Counted from the first letter of the stretch, positions 44,946 to 55,145 are shown. The stretch: DNA of 64,000 nucleotides from Bradyrhizobium sp. 170 (GCF_023101085.1 NZ_CP064703.1:5270001-5334000); one strand, 5' to 3'. Made by a program: numbers and translations. The notes: generated from the sequence alone by a model not told the origin.

Positions 44946-47357
44946 ATGGCGAAACGTTTGAGCAAGCAGAATACGAAAAAGCCAGCACCGAAGCCCACTA
45001 CTGCAAAATCGAGCTCCGGCAGGGAGTTCGTCACGATCCGCGCGCAAAACGGCGTGCTGGTGGCGAGACCCGATCACCCGGAGCGTCTTCCGCGTCTGGC
45101 GCAGCAGTGGAACTATATCCTGCGCGCGCGGGCGCGGTGGGCCTCCGACCCGGATCTTCGCTGTACGATCGGTGACCGGGCTCTCGAAGACCTCAACAGC
45201 ATCGGCGTCCATCGCGACTTTCTCCGGCAACTGGCCCTTGTCGACCGCATCGAAGTCGAATTGCACGACTGGGACCGCAGCGACGCCGACGAAACCCGAA
45301 TTCACGAAGCCGCCGCCGAACTCCCCTGGGAGTACCTGATCAGCGCCGCGACCCGCAGCGAGGGGCGTTTTCAATCCCTGCTCATTACGCGTCTCTTCCG
45401 CAACGGTTCGCCGGCCGTCATTCCGCGCCCTCCCGAGCAGGTTTTGTTCGTCGAGAGCGCGCCGGGCCGGCTGAAGGACACATACGTATTTGGCGACGAG
45501 GAGGATCGCATCCGGGCGGCCGTGGGCGCGACCGGGCCGTTTGAAGACGACATGCTGATCAAGAAAACGTCGCAGATTGCCGAGCTGAGAGAGGAAGTAG
45601 AGAAAGACAAGTGGGATGCAATCCACGTCACTGGCATCGATGCGCATCAGGCGGGCTGGTTCGTCAAAGGATTTTACGACGTTTTTCCGAAGGAGAAGCC
45701 GGCTATCTGGAACGACATTGCCACCGCGTCCGGCCGTCTTCTTGATGGAATGGTACTCCGTGAGGCGGGCGAGAGCGAACGTCCCGTCCGCTACGACGGC
45801 CCTAATGGATTGGCCGACATTCTGGTGAGTTCAAAGAAGCCGCCCTACGTCGTTACCTTGAATCTGTTCTATTCAGGAGCGCACACGGCCCGCGAACTGG
45901 TCGCCAAGGGCGCCCATGCCGCCCTTGGATTTCTCGACGAGATCGACGACGAACTGGCTGAGCTTTTCTTTCAGGCCTTCTATTGGGCGTGGTGCCGGCC
46001 GCAAAAGGATAGCAGTCCTCTCACCATCCCCGAGGCGTTTCAGGCGGCTTGGCAAAAAATGCCGAGCAGTGATCGTCTGCACGGTACGGGCATCGTGATC
46101 TGGATGGGGCGGAGCATATTCGATCCGGCAGGTGCGTCGCGAAAGAGCGTCCGGTCGAGACTGTCCGCGAAGGCCAAAAAGGTGGAGGCGAAGAAGCTGG
46201 AAGAACGCCGGCTTGCTCATCTGCAACTACTCAGGAATACCGCGATCGACAAGCTGATCCTGGTCGACCTCGGCGTCGGGGCTGAGGTCAATTATTCGTT
46301 GCTGCACAATAGCCGGCAACTCCTTTCCAAACTCACCCTGACCAAACTGGTGGAAGGTCCGCTCGAGGACATCGCAGTACATGTCGAGCTTTACGTCGGC
46401 GCCGAGAGCTACCCGTATCGACAGACGATTGCGGTGCTCAACGAAGTGCAGCTCGCGTTGGCATCGCAAGTGATGATTCCGCTGACCGCGAGCCTCTCGC
46501 GCGCCTTGCGCGAGCGCGTGCAATCGACCGTCTACGTCAAGGTAACCTGTGGGGGACGCACGGCCTGCGAGGAGACCCGGCGTGTTACCCTCATCCCCGT
46601 CGATGAGTGGCTCGACGACACCGAGAACAATCCCTGGCTGCCCTCGTTTGTGCTGCCGAGAGATCCGGCGATTCTCAAGATCATTAACTCAGCGCGCCGA
46701 TACCTGATCGGGATCGCTGACGATCTGGGCGCAGGCTTTGACGGCTACCAACAGGAAGATCCGGACGCTGTCGACAAGCAAGTGCAGTCGGTGTGGACTG
46801 CTCTCGTTAGTGAGTACCGATTTCAGTATATCAATCCGCCGCCGGCCTATTCGAACAAGACGCAACGCCTGCGCACGCCCAGCGAGATCGTCGGGTCCAA
46901 CTCGGGCACATGCATCGATCTTGCGCTGCTGCTCGCATCTTGCCTCGAGTACGTCGGCATATATCCGGTTCTCGTTCTGCTGACGGGCCATGCTTTCGTA
47001 GGCTATTGGCGATCGGACAAGGTTCATGACGAAGTCTTTGCCACGGTGAAAAAAGTGCCGGCGACGGTACCGGCCGTGGGAGATAAGGTCGCGCGCGACG
47101 CTGGATTGCCCTATGTCGATCGATATGGATGGCGTCTGACCACGCTGAATTACGCCGAGGTCATGGCCTATGTGATGTCGGGCGATCTCATCATGTTGGA
47201 GGCCACCTTCCTGACAAATGGCAGCAATTTCAGCGATGCCAAGACGGAGGGTCGAGCGAACCTGCGCAGTCGAAAAGAGTTCGACAGCCTGCTCGACGTT
47301 CAACTTTCCCGCGCCGCATCGCCGCCGGTCACCCCTCTTCCGATCATCCACGCGTGA
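44946..47357 (+). CDS. CHAT-like and transglutaminase-like domain protein
   Basis: About 803 residues. After a basic tail, residues 25-400 look like a CHAT (caspase-like) domain: AAAELPWEYLIS, AIHVTGIDAH and, where the catalytic cysteine is expected (NACxSG), VTLNLFYSGAH. The cysteine is absent, so the CHAT part appears inactive. The C-terminal third resembles a transglutaminase-like/microbial peptidase fold: NSGTCIDLALLLASCLE with Cys near 656 and GHAFVGYW with His near 682. GGGAG precedes the ATG at 44946. The next gene follows within 11 bases. CHAT and transglutaminase-like domains occur in bacterial conflict systems; the role here is unproven. Confidence 0.68.
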   Translation: MAKRLSKQNTKKPAPKPTTAKSSSGREFVTIRAQNGVLVARPDHPERLPRLAQQWNYILRARARWASDPDLRCTIGDRALEDLNSIGVHRDFLRQLALVDRIEVELHDWDRSDADETRIHEAAAELPWEYLISAATRSEGRFQSLLITRLFRNGSPAVIPRPPEQVLFVESAPGRLKDTYVFGDEEDRIRAAVGATGPFEDDMLIKKTSQIAELREEVEKDKWDAIHVTGIDAHQAGWFVKGFYDVFPKEKPAIWNDIATASGRLLDGMVLREAGESERPVRYDGPNGLADILVSSKKPPYVVTLNLFYSGAHTARELVAKGAHAALGFLDEIDDELAELFFQAFYWAWCRPQKDSSPLTIPEAFQAAWQKMPSSDRLHGTGIVIWMGRSIFDPAGASRKSVRSRLSAKAKKVEAKKLEERRLAHLQLLRNTAIDKLILVDLGVGAEVNYSLLHNSRQLLSKLTLTKLVEGPLEDIAVHVELYVGAESYPYRQTIAVLNEVQLALASQVMIPLTASLSRALRERVQSTVYVKVTCGGRTACEETRRVTLIPVDEWLDDTENNPWLPSFVLPRDPAILKIINSARRYLIGIADDLGAGFDGYQQEDPDAVDKQVQSVWTALVSEYRFQYINPPPAYSNKTQRLRTPSEIVGSNSGTCIDLALLLASCLEYVGIYPVLVLLTGHAFVGYWRSDKVHDEVFATVKKVPATVPAVGDKVARDAGLPYVDRYGWRLTTLNYAEVMAYVMSGDLIMLEATFLTNGSNFSDAKTEGRANLRSRKEFDSLLDVQLSRAASPPVTPLPIIHA

Positions 47358-47368
47358 CGGAATCGAAC

Positions 47369-48763
47369 ATGCCCCAACACATATTCGAAGATCCCACAAG
47401 GTTTCAGCCGCAACTCAAGGCCCTGGAAGAACACAAGGACATCTTCAAGGACTTATACGTGGAGTACAGGCCGGACGATGAAACGGTCAGCGGGCTGAGG
47501 CGGCGCCGTCGCCGGGCCGGCAACACGCCGGAGAATCCGATCAAGACCGTTTCACTGGTGGAGGAGGATGGCGTTCTCTTCTGGCGCGACGGCGTCCCGG
47601 CAAGCGGCTCCACGCTGCGTCGCAGGCGGGCACGCGCCGGTTTGCCCGCAGCCCCCGACGGCACCTTGGTGCTCGCCAAACAATTTCCTGTGCTCGCCCC
47701 GAACAAGGTAACCGCGGGAATCGGCACCATCGACCAGCACCTCAATCCATCGATCCTGACTACACTCCGTTCGCGATTACGGCCATTGCGACGGCAGCCC
47801 AACGACAAATTTGTTCTTGATGCGACCGATATCTCCGGGCCATTTACCGGCCGGACGCTGATGTTCGTACATGGGACCTTCTCCAACGCCGACAATATGC
47901 TCGGAGAGTTTGCCGCCACGCCTCATGGCAAGGCATTCCTCAATGCGGTTCACAGCGGCGAGCGGAAATATGACAATATCGTATTCTTCGAGCACGCGAC
48001 GCTCGCGGTAAGTCCGGTCATCAATGCGCTCGAGCTCGGACGGTTCATGGCCGGCTCATCGGGGCAGATCGATGTCATCGCGCATAGCCGCGGAGGACTG
48101 ATCGCCCGTTGGTGGCTGGAGGCGTTCGGGAAGTCGCTTGATCTTTCGCCCGACAATCCGGTGCGCGTGGTTTTTGCCGGCTCGCCGCTGCACGGCACGT
48201 CGCTGGCGGCTCCCGACAAGCTGCAGCATGCCATGAGCCTGTTTTCAAACATCGGCACGTTCGCTGCAGGCACGATGAAGCTTGCCGGCGGCGCCAATCC
48301 GTTCCTTTGGGTCGCGAGTTCGTTGATCGAGGTGATCGTGTCCGTGACCGGTGCACTCGCCAACACTCCCCTGCTCGATGCATTGGTTGCGCTGATCCCC
48401 GGGCTTTCCGGCCAATCGAGGGTCGAGAACAACCACGAACTCAACCTGCTTCGGCTCGGCCCCTGCGCCGTAAGTCCGATGTATTACGTGGTCAAATCGA
48501 ACTTCGAGACAGACAATCCGGGGTGGATGTTCTGGCAAAATTTTCGCAAGGATCGGATGGGCGATCTCGCCGCCGATATCGTCTTTCCTGGTGATAACGA
48601 TCTCGTCGTTGACACCTTTTCAATGACGGAACTCGGCGAACTCAATTTCCCTCTCAACGTGCAGGACGTTTGTGACTTCAAGACCTCGAAAATCGTCTGG
48701 CATTGCAACTATTTCAGGCAGCCGGAAACTGTCACTTTCATTACGAACAAATTCAACGGATAG
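47369..48763 (+). CDS. Alpha/beta hydrolase, lipase-like
   Basis: About 464 residues. FTGRTLMFVHGTFSNADNM is the oxyanion-hole HGT segment and VIAHSRGGLIARWW the nucleophile elbow with Ser near 240, as in PGAP1/lipase-like proteins of the DUF7379 kind. A basic N-terminal region with two similar RRRRxRAGxP stretches precedes it. An alternative GTG at 47354 overlaps the upstream stop (GTGA), so coupling to the CHAT-like gene is likely. The gene overlaps the end of the convergent HELAH gene by about 11 bases. A lipase partner of a CHAT-like sensor is plausible but unproven. Confidence 0.75.
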   Translation: MPQHIFEDPTRFQPQLKALEEHKDIFKDLYVEYRPDDETVSGLRRRRRRAGNTPENPIKTVSLVEEDGVLFWRDGVPASGSTLRRRRARAGLPAAPDGTLVLAKQFPVLAPNKVTAGIGTIDQHLNPSILTTLRSRLRPLRRQPNDKFVLDATDISGPFTGRTLMFVHGTFSNADNMLGEFAATPHGKAFLNAVHSGERKYDNIVFFEHATLAVSPVINALELGRFMAGSSGQIDVIAHSRGGLIARWWLEAFGKSLDLSPDNPVRVVFAGSPLHGTSLAAPDKLQHAMSLFSNIGTFAAGTMKLAGGANPFLWVASSLIEVIVSVTGALANTPLLDALVALIPGLSGQSRVENNHELNLLRLGPCAVSPMYYVVKSNFETDNPGWMFWQNFRKDRMGDLAADIVFPGDNDLVVDTFSMTELGELNFPLNVQDVCDFKTSKIVWHCNYFRQPETVTFITNKFNG

Positions 48764-49412
48764 CGGGGACCGAAAATTCCTCCGAATGCTGCCTGAATAG
48801 CGCGCGTAATTTTCTGCGCAACGGCATCAGCGCCCGCGAAGCCGCGCCCAGCTCGCCGGAAGGCGCCACGATATAGGCTTGTACCTCATCCGGAATGACG
48901 TGGCGGGCATAGCCCGCCTTGGCCAGCTTCTCTTCGAGCGCTGATGTGTCGTAGCCACGCATCGCATCGCGCACGGCCTGCCGGTAGTCGTCATCGATGA
49001 AGAACAGCGCATGTGCGAGTTCGTGGGTAAGGGTCCCCTTCTTGCCGCCGTCGTAGATTCCGATGACGTAGAAGTTTCCCTGCAGATTTCTGAACAAGGC
49101 GAGCAGCCGCTTTTCCTTGCGGGTCAGCGGATCGAATTTGCCCTCGTAGAAGGGCTGGAAGGCGGTCGATGGGACGTTGAAGCCCGACCAGTCCTGAAAG
49201 TAGGTAAAGGCGCCGTTCTCGGCGACGTACCAGTCCATGTACTGTTCGAGCGTGAATATCCGGCCGTGAAACTGCGGCGACTCGTAATGTTCCTGCACGC
49301 GCAGGAAGGTCGACGTCAGCTCATACTGGGTCTTGAACCGAAGCAGGTAGATGCCGTCGGCGACCTTGTGCTTGGTGATCGCGGTTTTCCGCTGCGGTGT
49401 ACGTTTCGCCAT
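48753..49412 (-). CDS. Hypothetical protein with HELAH motif
   Basis: About 219 residues from an ATG at 49412. LTHELAHALFFIDDDYR has the HExxH-like zinc motif (HELAH), and a downstream PDEVQAYIVA could offer a glutamate ligand, so a metallopeptidase-like fold is possible. There is no signal peptide. It ends against the hydrolase gene tail to tail and follows the MFS gene by about 90 bases. Confidence 0.7.
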   Translation of the reverse strand: MAKRTPQRKTAITKHKVADGIYLLRFKTQYELTSTFLRVQEHYESPQFHGRIFTLEQYMDWYVAENGAFTYFQDWSGFNVPSTAFQPFYEGKFDPLTRKEKRLLALFRNLQGNFYVIGIYDGGKKGTLTHELAHALFFIDDDYRQAVRDAMRGYDTSALEEKLAKAGYARHVIPDEVQAYIVAPSGELGAASRALMPLRRKLRALFRQHSEEFSVPAIR

Positions 49413-49501
49413 GGCCTGTCCCGAGCCTGCCACGGACCAAGTGCCCCCGCAATCGGAAGTTCCCCCTGGTCGACGGGACCGCGCGATCCGAGGCTGCCTG
49501 C

Positions 49502-50791
49502 CTACCGTGCATTCGCCGGCGCGTGCAGGTGCCACAGATCGGCGCGCCAGTGCAGCACGATCGCCAGCATCAGCGCGAGGCCGGCCGCCGCGTAGAGTGT
49601 TCCGGTCGCCGCAAATCCGATCTCGTCGATCAGGCTGCCGGCGGCCAAGAGGCCGATCGGCAGGCCATAGATCACCATCATGCGCACCCCCATCACCCGG
49701 CCGCGGAAATTCTCGCTCGCGGTCCGCATCAGGATGACGGCGATCGAGATCATGGCGAGGCTTTGCGAAAAGCCCGCCACCACCAGGCACAGGATCGCGG
49801 TCGGCACCGTCTGCATCTGCACGAAGATCAGCAAGGTCGCATACCAGACGACGGTGGCGCCGATCATCAGCCGCGCCACCCGGATATCGCGGATCAGGCT
49901 CAACACGATCGAGCCGGCCAGCGAGCCGATCGCGAAACTCGCTGACAGATAACCCAGCCCGGTCTGGTTGGTGCCGTAAATCGCCTTGGCGATGTAGGGC
50001 AGCAGGCCATTGGAGAGTGGATAGGCCGTCAGGTTGGCCAGGAATGCGACCCACAACGCAGCCTGCATCCGCGGCGTGGTCCAGACGTAGGCCACACCTT
50101 CCTTGAGGTCGCGCAGCGGCGAACGCTGCAGCGCCTCGCTGGCCGCCTCGCCCGCGAGTTGCGGCTTTGCCGGCGCCACGATGCACAGCGTCAGCGCGGT
50201 CGCGGCAATATAGAGGCAGACGATCGCCACATAGGCCGGGCCCATGCCGAGCGCGGCAAACAATCCGGCACCGCTCAACGCGCCGGCGATGCGCGCGGTA
50301 TCCATCGTCGTGCGCGAGATGCTGATCGCCCCGATCAACTGGCCATGCGGCATGATGCTAGCAACCAGCGCACCGCGCACGCCGAGGTCCGATGGGCGGA
50401 CGATGCCCATCACGGCCGCGACCATGAAGACGTAGACCGGTGCAAGGTGGCCCGACAGCGCCAGCGTCATCAGCACGGCCGCCAGCACCGCGTAGGTCGC
50501 CCGCATCATCGCCAGCAGATCGCGGTGACCGATCCGGTCGCCGGCAACGCCGAACATCGGCGCTACCAGCGTACCGACATAGCCGAGCGAGGCGAACAGA
50601 GTGAGCAGCAGGACCGACCCGGTCTCGACCAGCACGTACCAGCCCAGAATGAGCGTTTCCATCTCGAACGCCCACGAGGTGAGCAGATCGGCCGGCCATT
50701 GAAAGCGATAGTTCCTGACGCGGAATGGTGCGAGCGCGGAAGGCGGCGCTGGATCGTTCAAGATGCGTTGTCGCGATTCATCGCGGTCCAC
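49502..50791 (-). CDS. MFS transporter
   Basis: About 429 residues with around twelve membrane segments, such as VLLLTLFASLGYVGTLVAPMFG and VYVFMVAAVMGIV. GVAGDRIGHRDLL is the loop 2-3 signature and the layout resembles the EntS/DHA3 drug or siderophore exporter group. The GTG at 50791 has AGGGCAGG upstream; a GTG at 50815 is also open. The substrate is unknown. Confidence 0.82.
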   Translation of the reverse strand: MDRDESRQRILNDPAPPSALAPFRVRNYRFQWPADLLTSWAFEMETLILGWYVLVETGSVLLLTLFASLGYVGTLVAPMFGVAGDRIGHRDLLAMMRATYAVLAAVLMTLALSGHLAPVYVFMVAAVMGIVRPSDLGVRGALVASIMPHGQLIGAISISRTTMDTARIAGALSGAGLFAALGMGPAYVAIVCLYIAATALTLCIVAPAKPQLAGEAASEALQRSPLRDLKEGVAYVWTTPRMQAALWVAFLANLTAYPLSNGLLPYIAKAIYGTNQTGLGYLSASFAIGSLAGSIVLSLIRDIRVARLMIGATVVWYATLLIFVQMQTVPTAILCLVVAGFSQSLAMISIAVILMRTASENFRGRVMGVRMMVIYGLPIGLLAAGSLIDEIGFAATGTLYAAAGLALMLAIVLHWRADLWHLHAPANAR

Positions 50792-50871
50792 CCTGCCCTG
50801 TTTCTTGTTATGCACAACTGGATAGCAAGCCGCGCCCGGCGTTTCAAGCAGCCGACTTCAAGCAGCAGACT

Positions 50872-52782
50872 TCAAGCAGCAGACATGGCCCTGCCGCGGT
50901 GCGTGAGCAACAACCGCCTCATGTCAGCGGCCGATATCGCGGGACTGAACAGGTAGCCCTGCATCTCGGTGCAGCCGAGGATATACAGCAGATTCCGCTG
51001 CTGCTCGGTTTCGACACCCTCCGCCGTCGTCGTCATATCGCTCGCGGCCGCGATGTTCACCACGGCCTGGACGATGGACGAGGATGCGCCCGGACCGGCG
51101 ATATCCTTGATGAAGGAGCGATCGATCTTGATCTTGTCGAACGGGAAACGCTGCAGGTAGCTGAGCGAAGAATAGCCGGTGCCGAAATCGTCCAGCGCGA
51201 TCCGAACACCCAGCTTGCGCAGCTGATGCAGCATGTCGAGCGCCGCCTCGTCGTCGCGAATGAGCACGGCCTCGGTGATCTCGAGCTCCAGCCTGCTTGC
51301 CGGAAGGCCGCAAGCCGCGAGCGCCGCCGCCACGTTCAACGCCAGCGACTGGCTCCTGAACTGCACCGGTGAGACGTTGACCGCGACGCGGACATGATCC
51401 GGCCAGGTGACGGCCTCGGCGCAGGCGGCATTGAGCACCCACAGGCCGAGCTGATTGATCAGGCCACTGTCTTCCGCGATCGGGATGAATTCCGCCGGCG
51501 AGATCATGCCGCGTTCGGGATGCCGCCACCGCAACAGCGCCTCGCAGGAACTGACCTTGCCGTCCTCGATATTCACCACCGGCTGATAGTAGATCTCGAG
51601 GCTACCGTCGCTGATCGCCTGACGCAGCTCGAGCTCCAGGCTTCGCCGCGCCTTGGCGCGCTGATCCATGCCGGCTTCGAAGAAGCGGTAGGTCCGCCGT
51701 CCGTCGCCCTTGGCGCCGTACAGGGCGAGGTCCGCATTCCTCAACAAATGGTCGAGGTCCACCCCGTCGTCGGGGGCAAGCGCTATGCCGATGCTGGCAT
51801 CGGTGCTGATCAGGTGCCCCATGCATTCAAAGGGCTGCCTGATCGCCGAATGGATTTCATCAACGAGCCGAGTGGCTTCCGACCGGTCCTTGATAGCCAT
51901 TTGAATGACGGCGAACTCGTCGCCGCCGAGACGAGCCGCCACATCGGCGCCTCCCAGGCAGCCGCGCAGGCGCTCGGCGACGCCCTTGAGCAGCTCGTCG
52001 CCGGTCGGATGGCCCAGCGCATCGTTGACGCTCTTGAACTCGTCGATGTCGATATAGAGCACCGCCAGTTGCTCGCCCGGCCGGAGCGCTTCGAGCGCCT
52101 GTTCGAGCCGTGCGCGGAACAGGATCCGGTTCGGCAGGTCCGTCAATCCGTCGAAATGCGCCAGATGCGCGATCTTCTCGTCGGCGCGCGTGCGCTCCGT
52201 GATGTCTTCGATCGTGGCCACCCAGCCGCCGCCCTTCAGCGGCCGGTTGATGATCTCGATCGCCCGGCCGCCCGGAGCCTGCGTGAGTTGACGCGTGGCT
52301 TTACCGAGCGACACCGTTTGGATGATCGCGTTGCAGAACGCGTCGACGTCGCCATCGAACGATCCGGTTTCCTTGCGGTGGGCGATCAGCCGCTGCATCG
52401 TGCAGCCGGGCTTGGCCACGTCGGGCGACAGTCCGAACATGTCGAGATAGGGCTGGTTGCAAATGATGATCCGCGCGGATGCATCATAGAGAACAAGGCC
52501 TTGCGGGATATTGTTCACGGCAATCGAGAGCTGGCGCCGCTCGGCCGCCAACCGCCGGTCGGTCAGCCGGCCACGCCGCAGCAGCAGTCCGGCGGCCACG
52601 GCCAACACGGCGACGAGCGCCAGCAAGAGGCGTTCGCGAAGACTCCATCCCGAGGTCGCGATGTCGCCGACAACCGCCGCCGCGAGCAGCACGCAGCAGG
52701 CCGCAAGCAGTTTGACCGTTCCGCCCCCTTGCGCAGAACCGACCGAACCGCCCGATATTTGATGACCGCCCTCGTTGCTCAC
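50872..52782 (-). CDS. PAS-GGDEF-EAL cyclic-di-GMP signalling protein
   Basis: About 636 residues. Two N-terminal membrane segments (KLLAACCVLLAAAVVGDIA and LLLALVAVLAVAAGLLL) are followed by a PAS domain, a diguanylate cyclase domain with RLGGDEFAV, and a phosphodiesterase domain with SCEALLRW (EAL) and DDFGTGYSSLSYL. Both catalytic motifs look intact, so it may make and degrade c-di-GMP. The GTG at 52782 is preferred; upstream only a TTG is available. Confidence 0.9.
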   Translation of the reverse strand: MSNEGGHQISGGSVGSAQGGGTVKLLAACCVLLAAAVVGDIATSGWSLRERLLLALVAVLAVAAGLLLRRGRLTDRRLAAERRQLSIAVNNIPQGLVLYDASARIIICNQPYLDMFGLSPDVAKPGCTMQRLIAHRKETGSFDGDVDAFCNAIIQTVSLGKATRQLTQAPGGRAIEIINRPLKGGGWVATIEDITERTRADEKIAHLAHFDGLTDLPNRILFRARLEQALEALRPGEQLAVLYIDIDEFKSVNDALGHPTGDELLKGVAERLRGCLGGADVAARLGGDEFAVIQMAIKDRSEATRLVDEIHSAIRQPFECMGHLISTDASIGIALAPDDGVDLDHLLRNADLALYGAKGDGRRTYRFFEAGMDQRAKARRSLELELRQAISDGSLEIYYQPVVNIEDGKVSSCEALLRWRHPERGMISPAEFIPIAEDSGLINQLGLWVLNAACAEAVTWPDHVRVAVNVSPVQFRSQSLALNVAAALAACGLPASRLELEITEAVLIRDDEAALDMLHQLRKLGVRIALDDFGTGYSSLSYLQRFPFDKIKIDRSFIKDIAGPGASSSIVQAVVNIAAASDMTTTAEGVETEQQRNLLYILGCTEMQGYLFSPAISAADMRRLLLTHRGRAMSAA

Positions 52783-53192
52783 CCGACATGCCCTGGAATG
52801 CGACAAGCGTCCGCACGAATGGAACCCAGACAACTGATCGCGCGCCCCGCGGTAGTGTTACGCAGCACTGATGGAAGGCGCGTTACAACTTGCGGTTAGC
52901 GATCGGTTACCCTGCACACGTGCTGGCTCCAATCCGCGATCCGGCATCGGAGGTTACCGAGACACGGCCGGCGGGCCGCTGCTCTCGTGCGAGGTGGTAA
53001 ACGAATGATTAATCCGACGCCGGCATCGCGCGCGACCGCAAATGCAAGAAAGCCCTTATTTTCCGGCGTAACTGACACCCGACGGCGCTGACGCGGCTCC
53101 GTCGCGAAAACGATTCCTGACCGAGATGTCGCGGATTTAGCTGATACGAATCCTCTCCGGCTTAACCGTTTCGCTAGCCGAGGCCGCCCATA
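52783..53192. other. Intergenic region
   Basis: About 410 bases between divergent genes. No convincing gene or repeat is seen. A GGGGTCAGACCCC palindrome begins just at the start of the next gene (53197-53209) and makes that start uncertain. Confidence 0.45.
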
Positions 53193-54977
53193 ATGGGGGT
53201 CAGACCCCAATTCATGAGAGCCAGGTTCAACACCGTGACATCCTTCGGACGTGTGATTTCCGTGCGCGGCTCCCTCGCCCGGGTCGGACTTGTGGCCGCG
53301 GGCCCGATGCCCGTCACCGAAGCGCGCGCCACCGTCGGCCGCTTCATCAGTATTCGCTGTGCGGCGGCCACCACCATCATTGCGATGATCACCGAGGTGT
53401 CGTGCGAGAACCAGACGAGCTCCGATGAATACATGGCGACCGCGTCGGTTGACCTGCTCGGCGAGATTTCCGGCGGGGACCGCCCCAAGTTTCAGCGCGG
53501 CGTGACCAACTATCCGACCATCGGCGATGCCGTCGACCTCGTCACCGCCCAGGACCTCCGCACCGTCTATGCGCCGAGCGGGTCGGACCAGATCAATGTC
53601 GGCACCCTGCAGCAGGACCGCTCCGTGATCGCCTATGTCGATGTCGAGGAGATGCTTTCGAAGCACTTCGCGGTGCTCGGCTCCACCGGCGTCGGCAAAT
53701 CGACCAGCGTTTCGCTGCTGCTCAACGAGATTCTCAAGGCGCGGCCGAACCTGCGGGTATTCCTGCTCGACGTCCACAACGAGTATGGCCGCTGCTTCGG
53801 CGATCGTGCGCTGGTGCTCAATCCGCGCAACCTGAAACTGCCGTTCTGGCTGTTCAATTTCGAAGAAATCGTCGACGTGCTGTTCGGCGGCCGCCCGGGC
53901 GTGCCCGAAGAGCTCGACGTTCTCGCCGAAGTCATCCCGATGGCGAAGGGTCTCTACACCCAGTACCAGAACTCCGACCGGCTCGGGCTCAAGCGCATGG
54001 ACCCGAAGTCTGGCGGCTACACCGTCGATACGCCGGTGCCCTACCGGCTGACCGATCTGATCTCGCTGATCGATGAACGGATGGGCAAGCTGGAGAACCG
54101 CTCCTCGCGCATCATCTATCACAAGCTGATTTCGCGCATCGAGACCGTGCGCAACGATCCGCGCTACACCTTCATGTTTGACAACGCCAATGTCGGCGGC
54201 GACACCATGGCGGAGGTGATCAGCCATCTGTTCCGCCTGCCCGCCAATGGCCGGCCGATGACCATCATGCAGCTCGCCGGCTTCCCCGCCGAAGTCGTCG
54301 ATTCGGTCGTGTCGGTGCTGTGCCGCATGGCGTTCGATTTCGGCCTGTGGAGCGACGGCGTGTCGCCGCTGCTGTTCGTTTGCGAAGAGGCGCACCGCTA
54401 CGCCTCGGCCGACCGCAACATCGGTTTCGGCCCGACCCGGAAAGCCGTTTCGCGCATCGCCAAGGAAGGCCGCAAATACGGCGTCTTTCTCGGCCTCGTC
54501 ACCCAGCGTCCGGCAGAACTCGACGCCACCATTATCTCCCAGTGCAACACGCTGTTTGCGATGCGGCTTGCCAACGACCGCGACCAGGCGCTGTTGCGCT
54601 CGGCGGTCTCGGACGCCGCCGCGAACCTGTTGTCGTTCGTGCCCTCGCTCGGCACCCGCGAAGTGCTGGCCTTCGGCGAAGGCGTGGCGCTGCCGACGCG
54701 CCTGCGCTTCAAGGAGGTTCCGGTCCACCAACTGCCGCGCAGCGAAGCCACCATCGCGTCCGTGCCGTCGGTCACCGCCGGCCACGACATGCATTTCGTC
54801 TTGGCCGTGCTGGACCGCTGGCGCGGCGCCACCTCGAATCGTGACACGCCAAATGATCCCGGCATCATCGACCGGCCCGCCGCCCGCGTCATGACGCCGG
54901 TGGAAGCGCCGATGCTGCAGCCCTCGATGGGGCTGGACCCCGACCGGTTCTCGCTCCTGAAGAAGCCGCTGCGCTGA
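53193..54977 (+). CDS. HerA-type (DUF87) ATPase
   Basis: About 594 residues. An N-terminal HAS-barrel-like segment (GRVISVRGSLARVGL) is followed by Walker A GSTGVGKSTSV, Walker B LLFVCEEAHRY and the TQRPAELDATIISQCNTLF region typical of HerA/FtsK-like DNA translocases. HerA works as a hexamer, often with a NurA nuclease, in DNA end processing or defence. No nuclease is adjacent. The start may be at 53193 or at the next ATG at 53214. The long antisense frame over it is not considered real. Confidence 0.88.
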   Translation: MGVRPQFMRARFNTVTSFGRVISVRGSLARVGLVAAGPMPVTEARATVGRFISIRCAAATTIIAMITEVSCENQTSSDEYMATASVDLLGEISGGDRPKFQRGVTNYPTIGDAVDLVTAQDLRTVYAPSGSDQINVGTLQQDRSVIAYVDVEEMLSKHFAVLGSTGVGKSTSVSLLLNEILKARPNLRVFLLDVHNEYGRCFGDRALVLNPRNLKLPFWLFNFEEIVDVLFGGRPGVPEELDVLAEVIPMAKGLYTQYQNSDRLGLKRMDPKSGGYTVDTPVPYRLTDLISLIDERMGKLENRSSRIIYHKLISRIETVRNDPRYTFMFDNANVGGDTMAEVISHLFRLPANGRPMTIMQLAGFPAEVVDSVVSVLCRMAFDFGLWSDGVSPLLFVCEEAHRYASADRNIGFGPTRKAVSRIAKEGRKYGVFLGLVTQRPAELDATIISQCNTLFAMRLANDRDQALLRSAVSDAAANLLSFVPSLGTREVLAFGEGVALPTRLRFKEVPVHQLPRSEATIASVPSVTAGHDMHFVLAVLDRWRGATSNRDTPNDPGIIDRPAARVMTPVEAPMLQPSMGLDPDRFSLLKKPLR

Positions 54978-54982
54978 GGCCG

Positions 54983-55031
54983 GAGCATGATCCGGAAAAG
55001 TGGATACCGGTTTTCCGAAGAGATCATGCTC
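54983..55031. repeat. Palindromic intergenic repeat
   Basis: GAGCATGATC at the left pairs with GATCATGCTC at the right, and CCGGAAAA pairs with TTTTCCG inside. The following bases to about 55090 hold related pieces (GCGCGAATTC, ACCGGTATCCACTTC). It could act as the terminator of the HerA gene, and the element is common in Bradyrhizobium. Confidence 0.65.
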
Positions 55032-55145
55032 AAATAGAAGAATCAGCGTTCGCGCGAATTCTTCGCGCGAACCGGTATCCACTTCGCCGCAATACGATAT
55101 ATGGTCCCGGCAACGCCGCCTCGCGGCCTCAGCCGGAACCCTTCC

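Noticed and set aside
48753..50186. A longer minus-strand frame that fuses antisense MFS sequence to the HELAH protein
   Set aside because: The N-terminal 258 codons overlap the MFS gene in another frame and have no ribosome site. The ATG at 49412 gives the compact conserved protein.
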